Origin: Paenibacillus marchantiophytorum
GTDB taxonomy: Bacteria; Bacillota; Bacilli; Paenibacillales; NBRC-103111
NCBI RefSeq assembly: GCF_014640555.1
Contig: NZ_BMHE01000064.1
Location: forward strand, 1 to 35,859
Length of the DNA: 35,859 nucleotides
Reading direction: 5' to 3'
Position numbers and translations under genes: made by a program
Shown: in pieces, positions 17,026 through 24,580 of the stretch
Position numbering within the stretch: position 1 is the first letter of the stretch
How the letters are laid out: every line of letters starts with the position of its first letter
Notes under the pieces: model-generated
Told to the model about the DNA's origin: nothing
The model's database searches: none
What the model saw: only the letters and a program-made list of their open reading frames with translations

Positions 17026-17892
17026 TCACTTTACTCCGGTCATGGCAATACTTTGAACGAAATACCTTTGTGCGAATGTAAATAAGAGCAAAATTGGAAT
17101 CACTGCCAAAATAGCCGAGATCATCACCAAATTCCAAGGAACCAGGCGAGTAGCCGACGAATACATCGACGTCATGCCAATCGTAAGCGTGAATTTCTCC
17201 GTAGAGCTAAGATATAGCACCTGTCCGAGCAAATCGTTCCAACTCCCAATGAATGAGAAGATGGCAACAGTCGAAAGCGCCGGACCTGATAACGGCAATG
17301 CGATGCTCCACCACTGACGAAACTCCGAACACCCATCCATTCTCGCTGCATCAAAAAGCTCATTCGACAGGGAAGTGAAAAATTGCCGTATGAGAAAAAT
17401 CATATAAGCAGAACCGAAAAATGCAGGAACGGTAATCGGTAAGAATGAATCCATCCAATTCATTTGTTTGAACAGAATAAACTGAGGAATCATGAGCACA
17501 GGATAAGGCAGCATCATCGTACTGAGCAGTAAGGCGAACAAGAGATGTTTGCCCTTCGCTTGGTATCGCGCAAATCCAAACGCTACGAATGAGGACGAGA
17601 GAACCGTTCCCAGGACAGTAATAAGGCTAATAAATATGCTATTTCTGTACCATAGGCCGTATTGATAGTTAGTGAAAAGCTTTTTGAAATTGTTTAATTC
17701 AATATGTTCAGGGATGATTCTTGGCGGAAATTTGAGAATTTCAGCTTGTGACTTAAAAGCTGTCGAGAACATATTAATGGATGGAAACACCATGATAATC
17801 GCTAAAACTGTAAGAATCAGCAGCACTATAATTTTCGAGAAATTAATTGTAAGCGTCTTCTTTTTAGGCAATTGGACTGAATCCTGACTCAT
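17026..17892 (-). CDS. Sugar ABC transporter permease, MalG-type
   Basis: A 288-residue inner-membrane permease of the CUT1 class with six membrane segments and the EAA loop as LFDAARMDGCSEFRQWWSIALPL, which docks the ATPase. Its ATG overlaps the stop codon of the preceding permease gene (ATGA), a sign of coupled translation. The binding-protein gene follows 20 bp downstream. The C-terminus AQRYFVQSIAMTGVK is typical of the MalG partner. Confidence 0.93.
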   Translation of the reverse strand: MSQDSVQLPKKKTLTINFSKIIVLLILTVLAIIMVFPSINMFSTAFKSQAEILKFPPRIIPEHIELNNFKKLFTNYQYGLWYRNSIFISLITVLGTVLSSSFVAFGFARYQAKGKHLLFALLLSTMMLPYPVLMIPQFILFKQMNWMDSFLPITVPAFFGSAYMIFLIRQFFTSLSNELFDAARMDGCSEFRQWWSIALPLSGPALSTVAIFSFIGSWNDLLGQVLYLSSTEKFTLTIGMTSMYSSATRLVPWNLVMISAILAVIPILLLFTFAQRYFVQSIAMTGVK

Positions 17893-18770
17893 GCACCATC
17901 CCCCCCTTCATAATGCACATATCTCTTGGAGATCTTCATGACCAAGTAGGTCATCACCATGACTAGAATTAACAGCACCCAGGCCAGAGCCGATGCGTAC
18001 CCCATTTTGAAGAATTTGAAGCCATTTTGCCATAAATAGTACACGTAGAATTGTGTCGCATAATGCGGTCCGCCTTTGGTCATCACAAACGCTTGTGTAA
18101 ACACTTGAAACGAATCATTGATCCCCATGATCAGCTGGAACAAAATGACCGGTGAGATCGCCGGCAGCGTAATGCTGCGCAGCATTTGCCAGCGGCTTGC
18201 GCCTTCCAATCTGGCAGCCTCGTACAAGTATGTCGGCACGCCCTGCAGGGCAGCCAGGAAAATGATCATCCCTGCACCTGCTCCCCACATCGTCATAATG
18301 ACCATGGCCGCAAGCGCCCAACGCTCGCTCTCCAACCAGCTCGGTCCATCGATGCCGACCAAACCTAGCATGTAGTTCATCATGCCTGTTTGTGAATTGA
18401 ACACCCACAACCACAAGAGTGAAAGCGCTACGCCAGAAATCATGCTTGGAAAATAGAGCGCTGTACGAAAAAACCGCCTGAACGGCACTTTCTGATTCAC
18501 CAGTACAGCGAACAGCAAGGACAGAATCAGCTGCAGCGGTACACTGAAGACTGTGAAGATCAGCGTCGCTTTGACTCCCCGCCAGAAAAGCTCATCATGG
18601 AACATCTTCGTATAATTCTTTAACCCTATCCACTTTGGCGAATGAATGATATCATATTCTGTAAAGCTGAAATAAAGCGAAGAAATAATCGGAAAAACCA
18701 TGAATACGAGTGCTCCAATCAGCCATGGCATGATGAAAAAATAAAAGTAGCGCGTATTGCGTGTTAACAT
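17889..18770 (-). CDS. Sugar ABC transporter permease, MalF/UgpA-type
   Basis: A 293-residue permease with six membrane segments and the EAA loop YEAARLEGASRWQMLRSITLPAISP. First gene of the operon: a GGGGGG-rich ribosome site lies about ten bases before the ATG, and promoter plus operator lie immediately upstream. Together with the MalG-type partner it forms the membrane channel for the imported oligosaccharide. Confidence 0.93.
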   Translation of the reverse strand: MLTRNTRYFYFFIMPWLIGALVFMVFPIISSLYFSFTEYDIIHSPKWIGLKNYTKMFHDELFWRGVKATLIFTVFSVPLQLILSLLFAVLVNQKVPFRRFFRTALYFPSMISGVALSLLWLWVFNSQTGMMNYMLGLVGIDGPSWLESERWALAAMVIMTMWGAGAGMIIFLAALQGVPTYLYEAARLEGASRWQMLRSITLPAISPVILFQLIMGINDSFQVFTQAFVMTKGGPHYATQFYVYYLWQNGFKFFKMGYASALAWVLLILVMVMTYLVMKISKRYVHYEGGDGA

Positions 18771-18797
18771 CTTTGTTTCCCCCCCTTCTATATGTAT

Positions 18798-18823
18798 ATA
18801 AAGTATAAACGTTTATACTTTAT
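18798..18823. promoter_or_regulatory. Operator: perfect 26-bp palindrome at the operon start site
   Basis: Each half reads ATAAAGTATAAAC outward-in, meeting at a central CG; all 26 positions pair. It begins at about +1 of the promoter just upstream and ends 28 bp before the first start codon. A repressor here would block RNA polymerase. The LacI-family protein of this operon is the obvious candidate. Confidence 0.85.
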
Positions 18824-18830
18824 GAAGATA

Positions 18831-18859
18831 ATATTAATATGGGCTGATGCGGTTGTCAA
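18831..18859 (-). promoter_or_regulatory. SigA-type promoter of the sugar transporter operon
   Basis: On the minus strand, a perfect TTGACA (18854-18859) and TAATAT (18831-18836) are 17 bp apart, reading into the operator and then the MalF-type permease gene. Confidence 0.8.
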
Positions 18860-18882
18860 TCGCTTTTTAAAAAACTGCAAAA

Positions 18883-18906
18883 AAACCCTTAATTAGTAAG
18901 GGTTTC
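18883..18906. terminator. Hairpin, possible terminator upstream of the transporter promoter
   Basis: AAACCCTTA and TAAGGGTTT form a nine-bp stem with a short loop; A residues on one side give a U-run on the minus strand. Confidence 0.55.
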
Positions 18907-19130
18907 CTACTGTAATGCTGAGATACGGTTCGGTGTGCAACTGGAACATAGACTCGTGGATGAAAAAAGCTAGCTCTATGGTTTTATTACCACTCATTTT
19001 GCAGAATCTGGTGAAATAAGACCACTGGGCGTGCTTATCTACTGTATTTCTTGTATTCCCGGCGTATGAACTGCGAAAACCAGCTTCGCCACCCTGAATG
19101 ATGAGCCTCTTACTAGGGACAAGAACTAGT

Positions 19131-19319
19131 AAGGGAACTGTATGACGCTATTTGGGCACATAGCATGGATGCTAGGGCATTAGCGGAACTACAGGGTCCT
19201 ATTTCCACGTAAATAGCTAATTTTCCCTTCAAACAGCAAAATAGCGCCCTGTAGTTCCCTCACACTCGCTAAAATGCCACTTTTTTCTATAATAGTGAAC
19301 TGTAGTTCCCTTATCTCCG
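19131..19319. repeat. Second cluster of the dispersed ~20-bp repeats
   Basis: Four copies of the family seen at 228-515: inverted near 19131-19153 and 19182-19204, forward near 19238-19270 and 19288-19319. Copies keep TAGCG or TAGTG at one end and GTAGTTCCCT at the other, and the forward ones continue into CACACTCGCT, as does the copy at 440-464 (CAAACTCGCT). The remaining DNA from 18907 to 19130 and from 19320 to 19420 shows no gene. Confidence 0.72.
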
Positions 19320-19420
19320 AGTGAGGCAGCTGTGTTAACTCCGTGATCACGCCAAAACATATAAACATTTTTATCCTAATCGAGCCACTTAAAGCCTCTT
19401 GAAGTAAGTAATAAATGAAA

Positions 19421-19446
19421 AAAAAGCCTTATATAATAAGGCTTTC
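19421..19446 (-). terminator. Native terminator of the rRNA-tRNA transcript
   Basis: Minus-strand arms AAAGCCTTA and TAAGGCTTT with eight T after them, starting seven bases after the left tRNA-Leu. It belongs to the chromosome and was separated from the rest of the operon by the inserted element. Confidence 0.85.
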
Positions 19447-19447
19447 T

Positions 19448-19536
19448 TGGGATGCGGTCGGAGGGATTTGAACCCTCACGCCTTGTGAGCGCCACCCCCT
19501 CAAGATGGTGTGTCTGCCGTTCCACCACGACCGCTT
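19448..19536. repeat. Left attachment repeat of the element (89 bp)
   Basis: Matches 35332-35420 at 87 of 89 positions; the copies are 15,884 bp apart. It covers the whole tRNA-Leu gene. The two differences are at 19462 and 19476, which pair with each other in the T arm. Confidence 0.85.
19453..19534 (-). tRNA. tRNA-Leu (GAG), left copy
   Basis: Acceptor GCGGTCG / CGACCGC with A73, anticodon stem CCATC / GGTGG (one U-G pair) around loop TTGAGGG, so the anticodon is GAG; a long variable arm as in Leu tRNAs; T stem GAGGG / CCCTC. No CCA is encoded. Its 5' flank now comes from the element, so its promoter is uncertain, but it keeps the native terminator. Confidence 0.93.
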
Positions 19537-19702
19537 TGCTGTATAAGGTTTTATATAGGTTGACCACTAACTTTTCAGTTCATTAAGAAAAATTATATAG
19601 TGGTTCTCGGACTTTGTAAAGTGGTCAGAAAAATTATGAAGATAGTGTGCTTGAGGTACTATTAAATCAGAATAATATTTAAATTCTATGAAAATGGACA
19701 AA

Positions 19703-19733
19703 GAAACCTACCAATTAGGGTAGGCTTTTCATT
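19703..19733. terminator. Terminator of the T5orf172-Sel1 gene
   Basis: Minus-strand CCTACC / GGTAGG stem with loop CTAATT, followed by TTTCTTT; the other strand also ends in TTTT, so it may stop both directions. Confidence 0.75.
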
Positions 19734-19739
19734 GTTGAT

Positions 19740-20945
19740 TTATTTAATTTTCGCGACTATCCATCCACTTTGAATACTTCCGTATTCTTCATACTTTCCA
19801 TCAATCATAAAGCCAACTGTTTGCCCTTTTATTGCATTGTCAACCAAATTTCTATTCATTTCAATGTGATTAATTCTTGATTTTAAATTCATGATTCCAC
19901 CCTGAATTAATATTTGATCGCCTATTGAAAATTCACCTTTATTAATATCAACAATCAAAACTGCTTTTCCATCAACATTAAACAGATTGTCAATTACCCC
20001 TTCTCCAGAAACAAATTCCGAAATATATTCTTCTTTCAGATATTTGAAAAAGGTTTGAATTTGTTCGTATTTTTTAATAGTGTATTTTGTAAATTCATCT
20101 TGGTTTCTTGTTTTGTAACGATGAATTGATTTTTCACATTCAGCGATAACACCATTTTTATATCTTGCTAATAATGATTTATTATCAATTTCCCACCCAT
20201 TAATTAGAAAACTGGAAACATAATCTCCTATATATAGAATTTTCATATTGCTATTAGCTATATTCGCAAAATATGAAGACCAACATTTAGCGGAGTTTTC
20301 CATATGTTTATATTCTGGATATAACGAATATATACTTCCCATTACTGCGTAACAGTCAACCCACCCCGCCTTTACTCCTTCTTTATAGTAATCCATCGCA
20401 ATTTTAAGATCAGAATTCACACCATCTCCATTACGATAAATGTTACCTAAGTACCAATAAGATTCGCTTGCTCCCATTTTTGCTGATTTTTTAAATAATT
20501 TTAATGCTTCATCATAATCTTCGAGTTTTCCATCATTCCCATAATAATAATCCTTTGCCTCTTCCAGCATACTTTCTGCTAATTGGCTAATATCATTTGA
20601 ACCACTATTGATCTCAGAAGTATACTCTTCTTCATTTGAAGATGACTTTTGTTGACTCTTTAAATTTTGAATTATATTAATTGCTTCATGAACTGGGATT
20701 GAGAAAAACTCCCGATTATTTGCTACCCTATAATTTCTTTGTTCCAAATATGTATGTATTTGCTTTTCGGCAAAATGACAATCATTAAAATATTCTTTGT
20801 ACACTAAAATGAATGGAGTAGCTACACCTGTAGCATTCGAAAGTTCAGTAACTCTATTCTCAGGGTCTCTAGTTGTCATGCCAATTTTTACTACCCCTTG
20901 AATTGATGGGTTTAATAATACGTAAACATAACCACTTGATAACAT
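19740..20945 (-). CDS. T5orf172 (GIY-YIG-like) domain protein with Sel1-like repeats
   Basis: About 401 residues. The N-terminal ~90 residues match the T5orf172/Mug113 domain, a GIY-YIG-nuclease relative: GYVYVLLNPSIQGVVKIGMT (the paired GYVYV and VKIGMT replace GIY and YIG), RVTELSNATGVATPF, then HFAEKQIHTYL with the His and Glu of the family, and NREFFSI. About residues 110-230 contain Sel1-like helical repeats (EDYDEALKLFKKSAKMGASESYWYLGNIYRNGDG). The C-terminal ~70 residues are rich in beta strands (LIVDINKGEFSIGDQILIQGG). Proteins of this type are common in phages and islands, sometimes as defence or interference nucleases; that role is inferred. The ATG at 20945 gives a 13-base spacing to GGGAG; a GTG at 20957 is almost on top of it. 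Last gene on the left side of the element. Confidence 0.75.
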   Translation of the reverse strand: MLSSGYVYVLLNPSIQGVVKIGMTTRDPENRVTELSNATGVATPFILVYKEYFNDCHFAEKQIHTYLEQRNYRVANNREFFSIPVHEAINIIQNLKSQQKSSSNEEEYTSEINSGSNDISQLAESMLEEAKDYYYGNDGKLEDYDEALKLFKKSAKMGASESYWYLGNIYRNGDGVNSDLKIAMDYYKEGVKAGWVDCYAVMGSIYSLYPEYKHMENSAKCWSSYFANIANSNMKILYIGDYVSSFLINGWEIDNKSLLARYKNGVIAECEKSIHRYKTRNQDEFTKYTIKKYEQIQTFFKYLKEEYISEFVSGEGVIDNLFNVDGKAVLIVDINKGEFSIGDQILIQGGIMNLKSRINHIEMNRNLVDNAIKGQTVGFMIDGKYEEYGSIQSGWIVAKIK

Positions 20946-21072
20946 TTCAAAATCCACACTCCCACAATTTTCCTTCTATCTTACCATTTTCCATGAAATA
21001 GTTCTATATATCTACTAAATAAAGTGGGTACTAGTCCTTTAGTTGGGTATGAATGAGGAATAGATCTACTCA

Positions 21073-21110
21073 TTAACTCCAAGCACCCTTTAAAGGGTGC
21101 TTGGAGTTAA
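21073..21110. repeat. Perfect 38-bp palindrome overlapping a stop codon
   Basis: Each 19-base half reads TTAACTCCAAGCACCCTTT; all positions pair. It includes the stop codon of the 115-residue gene. No U-run follows on the minus strand, so it is not a textbook terminator, though it would stop or stabilise transcripts as a very strong hairpin. Confidence 0.85.
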
Positions 21111-21454
21111 TTCAAAAAAGATGAAAAATCATAGTCGCTCTTGCTTTGAATATTGAGTGAGATAATTTCAATGTCTCTTAAAACTATTTTATCCCTAACA
21201 ACATTAGTAAGTTCACCTGTCTCAAAATCTGTAGTGTACGAGGTGAAAATAAATGAATTTGTTTCTTCTACATATTGGAGAGAATCGAAACCGAAACTCC
21301 TGTTTTTTTTTTGTAACCCTTGTTTATAGCTAATTTTATAAATTTTCGAATCATCATGCACATGTTCTTTCAGATTTGAAATAGTTTTATTCCATTCTGA
21401 ATCGCCCATTAAAGTCGCTCTCTTTTGCAAATCTTTATATTGATCAATTCCCAT
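21107..21454 (-). CDS. Hypothetical protein at the end of the connector genes
   Basis: A 115-residue soluble protein from the ATG ten bases after GGAGG; the ATG three codons earlier is only one base from that site. The N-terminal third is helical and charged, and the C-terminal half looks like alternating beta strands (SFGFDSLQYVEETNSFIFTSYTTDFETGELTNVVRDKIVLRDIEIISLNIQ). No family is recognised. Lying after the two connector candidates on the same strand, it might be a further head protein, or cargo paired with the T5orf172 gene downstream. Confidence 0.55.
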   Translation of the reverse strand: MGIDQYKDLQKRATLMGDSEWNKTISNLKEHVHDDSKIYKISYKQGLQKKNRSFGFDSLQYVEETNSFIFTSYTTDFETGELTNVVRDKIVLRDIEIISLNIQSKSDYDFSSFLN

Positions 21455-21507
21455 GTTTCTCATTCCTCCACTACTATTATTTTCCTAATCATATCACATT
21501 TCCAATA

Positions 21508-22182
21508 TTACACTATTTTTAAATCATAGAATGACTTTTCTATAAAACCATTCCAATCACCATGGGTCGTTGAAATCCCCCAATTTATACCATCCTCTAC
21601 ATTTCCTGTTGAAGTCACTTTGACGTTTATACGTACCAGCCCACTAGAGATGAAGTCAAAACCTCGGTATTCATATTGACGGTTCTCAATAAAAATATCA
21701 TGCTTCCTATAAGGGTCAGTAAAAGAAGAATAGATGGCTCTGGTTGTCGCATTGTCTTGAATGTAGATAGCCAGTGCGCCTTCTGCTATCATTAGTTGTC
21801 TGCCCGTCTCTAATTCAAAATCTGTTGCAGTTGAAATGATACATGGAATTTCTTTAACGTCGTATTCAGAATATGTACTACCATCCTTTACCGATAAATT
21901 AAAACGTATGTAATGCTCAGCACATCTAATAATCGCCTTGTAAGATTGATAACGCTTTGTGGTTATTTGATTGATAACATAGTAGTCCCTGTCCTGTAAA
22001 ACTACGTGGTCGCCACGTTTCAGTTCTGCTATTGCAGATATAAACTTATCATCCAACTCATTAATTGGTTTGTTGGTAACTAGAACACTTGTATCTATAT
22101 TATTCAGTTTTACGATCACTCCAAACTGCTCTAGCATCGCCTTAAAATCATGTTCTTGAATCTGAAATAAATTAACCTTCAA
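21508..22182 (-). CDS. Putative head-closure or head-tail connector protein
   Basis: A 224-residue protein, mostly beta-strand, with AELKRGDHVVLQDRDYYVINQITTKRYQSYKAIIRCAEHYIRF, the look of an OB-like barrel seen in small phage head-closure proteins, followed by a second beta-rich part (HDIFIENRQYEYRGFDFISSGLVRINVKVTSTG). The function is inferred from fold impression and from its place downstream of portal and the 112-residue gene. No enzymatic motif. A GGAG ribosome site lies just upstream of the ATG (CACGCTCCTTT on the plus strand). If the satellite reading is right, this is the protein likely to meet the helper tail. Confidence 0.5.
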   Translation of the reverse strand: MKVNLFQIQEHDFKAMLEQFGVIVKLNNIDTSVLVTNKPINELDDKFISAIAELKRGDHVVLQDRDYYVINQITTKRYQSYKAIIRCAEHYIRFNLSVKDGSTYSEYDVKEIPCIISTATDFELETGRQLMIAEGALAIYIQDNATTRAIYSSFTDPYRKHDIFIENRQYEYRGFDFISSGLVRINVKVTSTGNVEDGINWGISTTHGDWNGFIEKSFYDLKIV

Positions 22183-22251
22183 ACTAACACGCTCCTTTTA
22201 ACTTAAACATAGTAAGCCATACAATTAATGAACAGTATATTTGGTTTTTAC

Positions 22252-22590
22252 TCATTGGAACAGCATGAAGAAATTACTGTCTGTCTTATCATCCGTAGAT
22301 GACATCTGACGCACCTTGCGTTCCAGTTGGTCAATACGAGACATTAGATTCTCATAGAATGCAGAGATGGTCATATCATCCTGTTTATAATCCTTCATTA
22401 AAGTTGGATTGTTTGCAACAGATTCTAAAATGGCTAATGCTGTCTGGTAGATGGAACGCTTCGATTTGTTTGATTCTGGATTGTATTCTTCATAATGCTT
22501 CAATCCATTCTCCGTAAGATACAATTGAATTTCTTCATGAGTTAATTCAATGCCTTGAATCTCTAATTGCAGTCGTTGTAAATTGTTCAT
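22252..22590 (-). CDS. Putative phage adaptor-type small protein
   Basis: A 112-residue, largely helical protein. The segment SKRSIYQTALAILESVANNPTLMKDYKQDDMTISAFYENLMSRIDQLERKV resembles the small helical gp6-type adaptor proteins that sit under the portal, in which a helical pair is followed by a short strand and a C-terminal helix. GGAAG precedes the ATG by about ten bases. It is separated from the portal gene by about 600 bp, unusual for a head operon. Confidence 0.45.
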   Translation of the reverse strand: MNNLQRLQLEIQGIELTHEEIQLYLTENGLKHYEEYNPESNKSKRSIYQTALAILESVANNPTLMKDYKQDDMTISAFYENLMSRIDQLERKVRQMSSTDDKTDSNFFMLFQ

Positions 22591-23202
22591 CAGAAAAACA
22601 CTTCCTTTGTTATATTATTATCTGATTGCCCAAATTCCTTGAAATTTTGGCGTGTGTGTGGAGAGGTATGTATGCGCACCTCAAAAAAAATTTAGGGTCT
22701 CAAGCCGACATTGTTCCTGTATAAACAAAATCACTAATGTCTTTACGTCTATTCGGCTATTGTGAAGCCACAATATCAACGTTTTTTATTCATTATTTAT
22801 GCACTAATATACATGAAAATCGCATACTGACTTTGATTCCACCCGAATTACCCTAAAATAGTCGAAAAATAGCACACCATCTACTAGAAATAGTGTGCTG
22901 ACCTTCAAATCATCGCTAGAATGCTGAATATAGAAAGTAAACCTGTATTCATTAACTCATACTCCATACACCATGAGCGCATAAGACACTTATCTGCTCA
23001 TAGCGCAAAGCCGAAACCAATCCCCAAAAGCAAAAACCGATACCAACCTTACAGGCATATAGTCGCTCATAGCCATAATACTTATAAAGAACCATCTGGT
23101 GCGTAATTACATGTATTCTATTAATTCACGTTATATAATTTATATGTGTGTTCGGATAACGTACATTTCCCCACAAAACGCCAATGTTTTACTGCTGAAT
23201 TA
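22591..23202. other. 612-bp gap inside the head genes, structured but without a gene
   Basis: No convincing reading frame is seen on either strand; the longest minus-strand frame with an ATG is 28 codons without a ribosome site. Visible structure includes a terminator-like hairpin at 22866-22899, a short perfect hairpin ATTGTG / CACAAT near 22770, and an imperfect 11-bp inverted repeat around 22975-23005 (GAGCGCATAAG / CTTATCTGCTC) followed by another CGCTCATAG. Possible roles are a packaging site, an internal promoter region or an untranslated RNA; none can be chosen by eye. Confidence 0.5.
22866..22899 (-). terminator. Terminator-like hairpin downstream of the portal gene
   Basis: Minus-strand arms AGCACAC and GTGTGCT with an inner CTA / TAG pair, followed by ATTTTTC. 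It would end portal-gene transcripts about 300 bases after the stop. Confidence 0.6.
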
Positions 23203-24567
23203 TTAAACGATCACACTCGGATCATCAACTCTAACCTCATTCACAGCACCATTATTGACCTTCTGAACTCTCTGACTATCTCTGTTACCTCTCAAGCGTT
23301 CCAACTCTTGACCAACATCCTTTGTATAAGGACTGTTCTCTAAAACGCTCTCAATGCTTATAGCACCCATCTCGCTCAATGCTTTAAGATTCTCAATAAT
23401 GTCCTTCTCATTTGTAGGTCGGCTATATTGGAACACAACATCCAATGTTTCAACTGCTTTTTCATCAATGCTTACTCCCATACGAGCAAGCAAGTCAGCA
23501 ACAACAGCAAACCTATGTTCCATACCATCACGAATGAACTTCTCGTTCATACCTGCTTTAATGTCTGCCAACTGGAACAGCAACTTCATAGACACTTCTG
23601 ATAGATTACTAACGTCAGTGTTATTCATCGATACAGCAGGAGTAAACGAAATATCAAGCAATGCTTGTTTCAATGTCTTGTATATGGCTTCAAATGACTG
23701 ATAATCCAATGAGTTACTAACCATCTTGAAGTCAGCACCATCATCCAGAACCAAGCCACCACCAACTAAGTTTTGATTCAATCCTTCACCCTTCAACTGT
23801 TGACCAATAGCAACAGGAATTGGATTATGATGCTTGTAGAACGAATCAGAGAACTTACTTAAAATGTCCTCCATAGTGTCCAAAATACCAATGAAATCAT
23901 CCAAGTCACTACGACCAAAACGAGTATCCAATTCATTCTGGTTCTTATAGCAGATTGGCAAGCCACTCGCACTTTTCTTCGTTTCCAACAGATACAGTTC
24001 ATCTTCGCCAGTTCCTGCATTTGTGTATGTTTCTACTCGGTCAGTGTAGTACACTGTGTAGTATTCAGAGAAGTTAGCAACATAGAACTCAATGAAAGCA
24101 ATCAATTCATTCTTGTAGTTGTATACTGGATAACTATCTTCTGGTGCAATCAACTTGCTTTTAATCACGCCATCTTGAACATAGATGTATTCATATGCGT
24201 TACCATACTTCACCAATGAATCAAGAATATCAAAGTCAATCTTATTGAACTTGCCTTTAAGATAGACTTTCTTGAACTCTGCAACAGTATTTTCATCACC
24301 AGTAAGCGATACAGGATTTTTCATTAGGTAACTGGTCTGAAAGTTTACAATGGTCTTAGAATACTGCAACACAATCTTACGTGGCTCAAATACCTTACCA
24401 TTGTATGTTTCGCTTTTTCTTGTCAAAATCTTATGCTGTCCACTTAAATAATCCTTCTTGTCGAGAATGTCCTGCACCCTTTGCTTATGTGCAGTCATTC
24501 CTACTTCTTCCACAAACCATTGTGGCTCACCATCATGAGTCCGATTAATATATTCTTGAATATCCAT
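23203..24567 (-). CDS. Phage portal protein, SPP1 gp6-like
   Basis: A 454-residue portal of the Phage_prot_Gp6 family, which forms the twelve-subunit DNA gateway at one capsid vertex. Marks are HKILTRKSETYNGKVFEPRKIVLQYSKTIVNFQTSYLMKNPVSLTG, LVKYGNAYEYIYVQDG, IAPEDSYPVYNYKNELIAFIEFY and SFTPAVSMNNTDVSNLSEVSMKLLF (the helix near the channel). Length is normal. The start follows AGGAGA by nine to ten bases, and the large terminase gene ends 13 bp upstream. No head-maturation protease or minor head protein gene follows, unlike SPP1-type phages. Confidence 0.92.
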   Translation of the reverse strand: MDIQEYINRTHDGEPQWFVEEVGMTAHKQRVQDILDKKDYLSGQHKILTRKSETYNGKVFEPRKIVLQYSKTIVNFQTSYLMKNPVSLTGDENTVAEFKKVYLKGKFNKIDFDILDSLVKYGNAYEYIYVQDGVIKSKLIAPEDSYPVYNYKNELIAFIEFYVANFSEYYTVYYTDRVETYTNAGTGEDELYLLETKKSASGLPICYKNQNELDTRFGRSDLDDFIGILDTMEDILSKFSDSFYKHHNPIPVAIGQQLKGEGLNQNLVGGGLVLDDGADFKMVSNSLDYQSFEAIYKTLKQALLDISFTPAVSMNNTDVSNLSEVSMKLLFQLADIKAGMNEKFIRDGMEHRFAVVADLLARMGVSIDEKAVETLDVVFQYSRPTNEKDIIENLKALSEMGAISIESVLENSPYTKDVGQELERLRGNRDSQRVQKVNNGAVNEVRVDDPSVIV

Positions 24568-24580
24568 TCAGCGTCATCTC

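Noticed and set aside
19376..19567. Minus-strand frame over the left tRNA-Leu, and plus-strand frame 35527-35766 over tRNA-His
   Set aside because: Both coincide with tRNA genes and their flanks.
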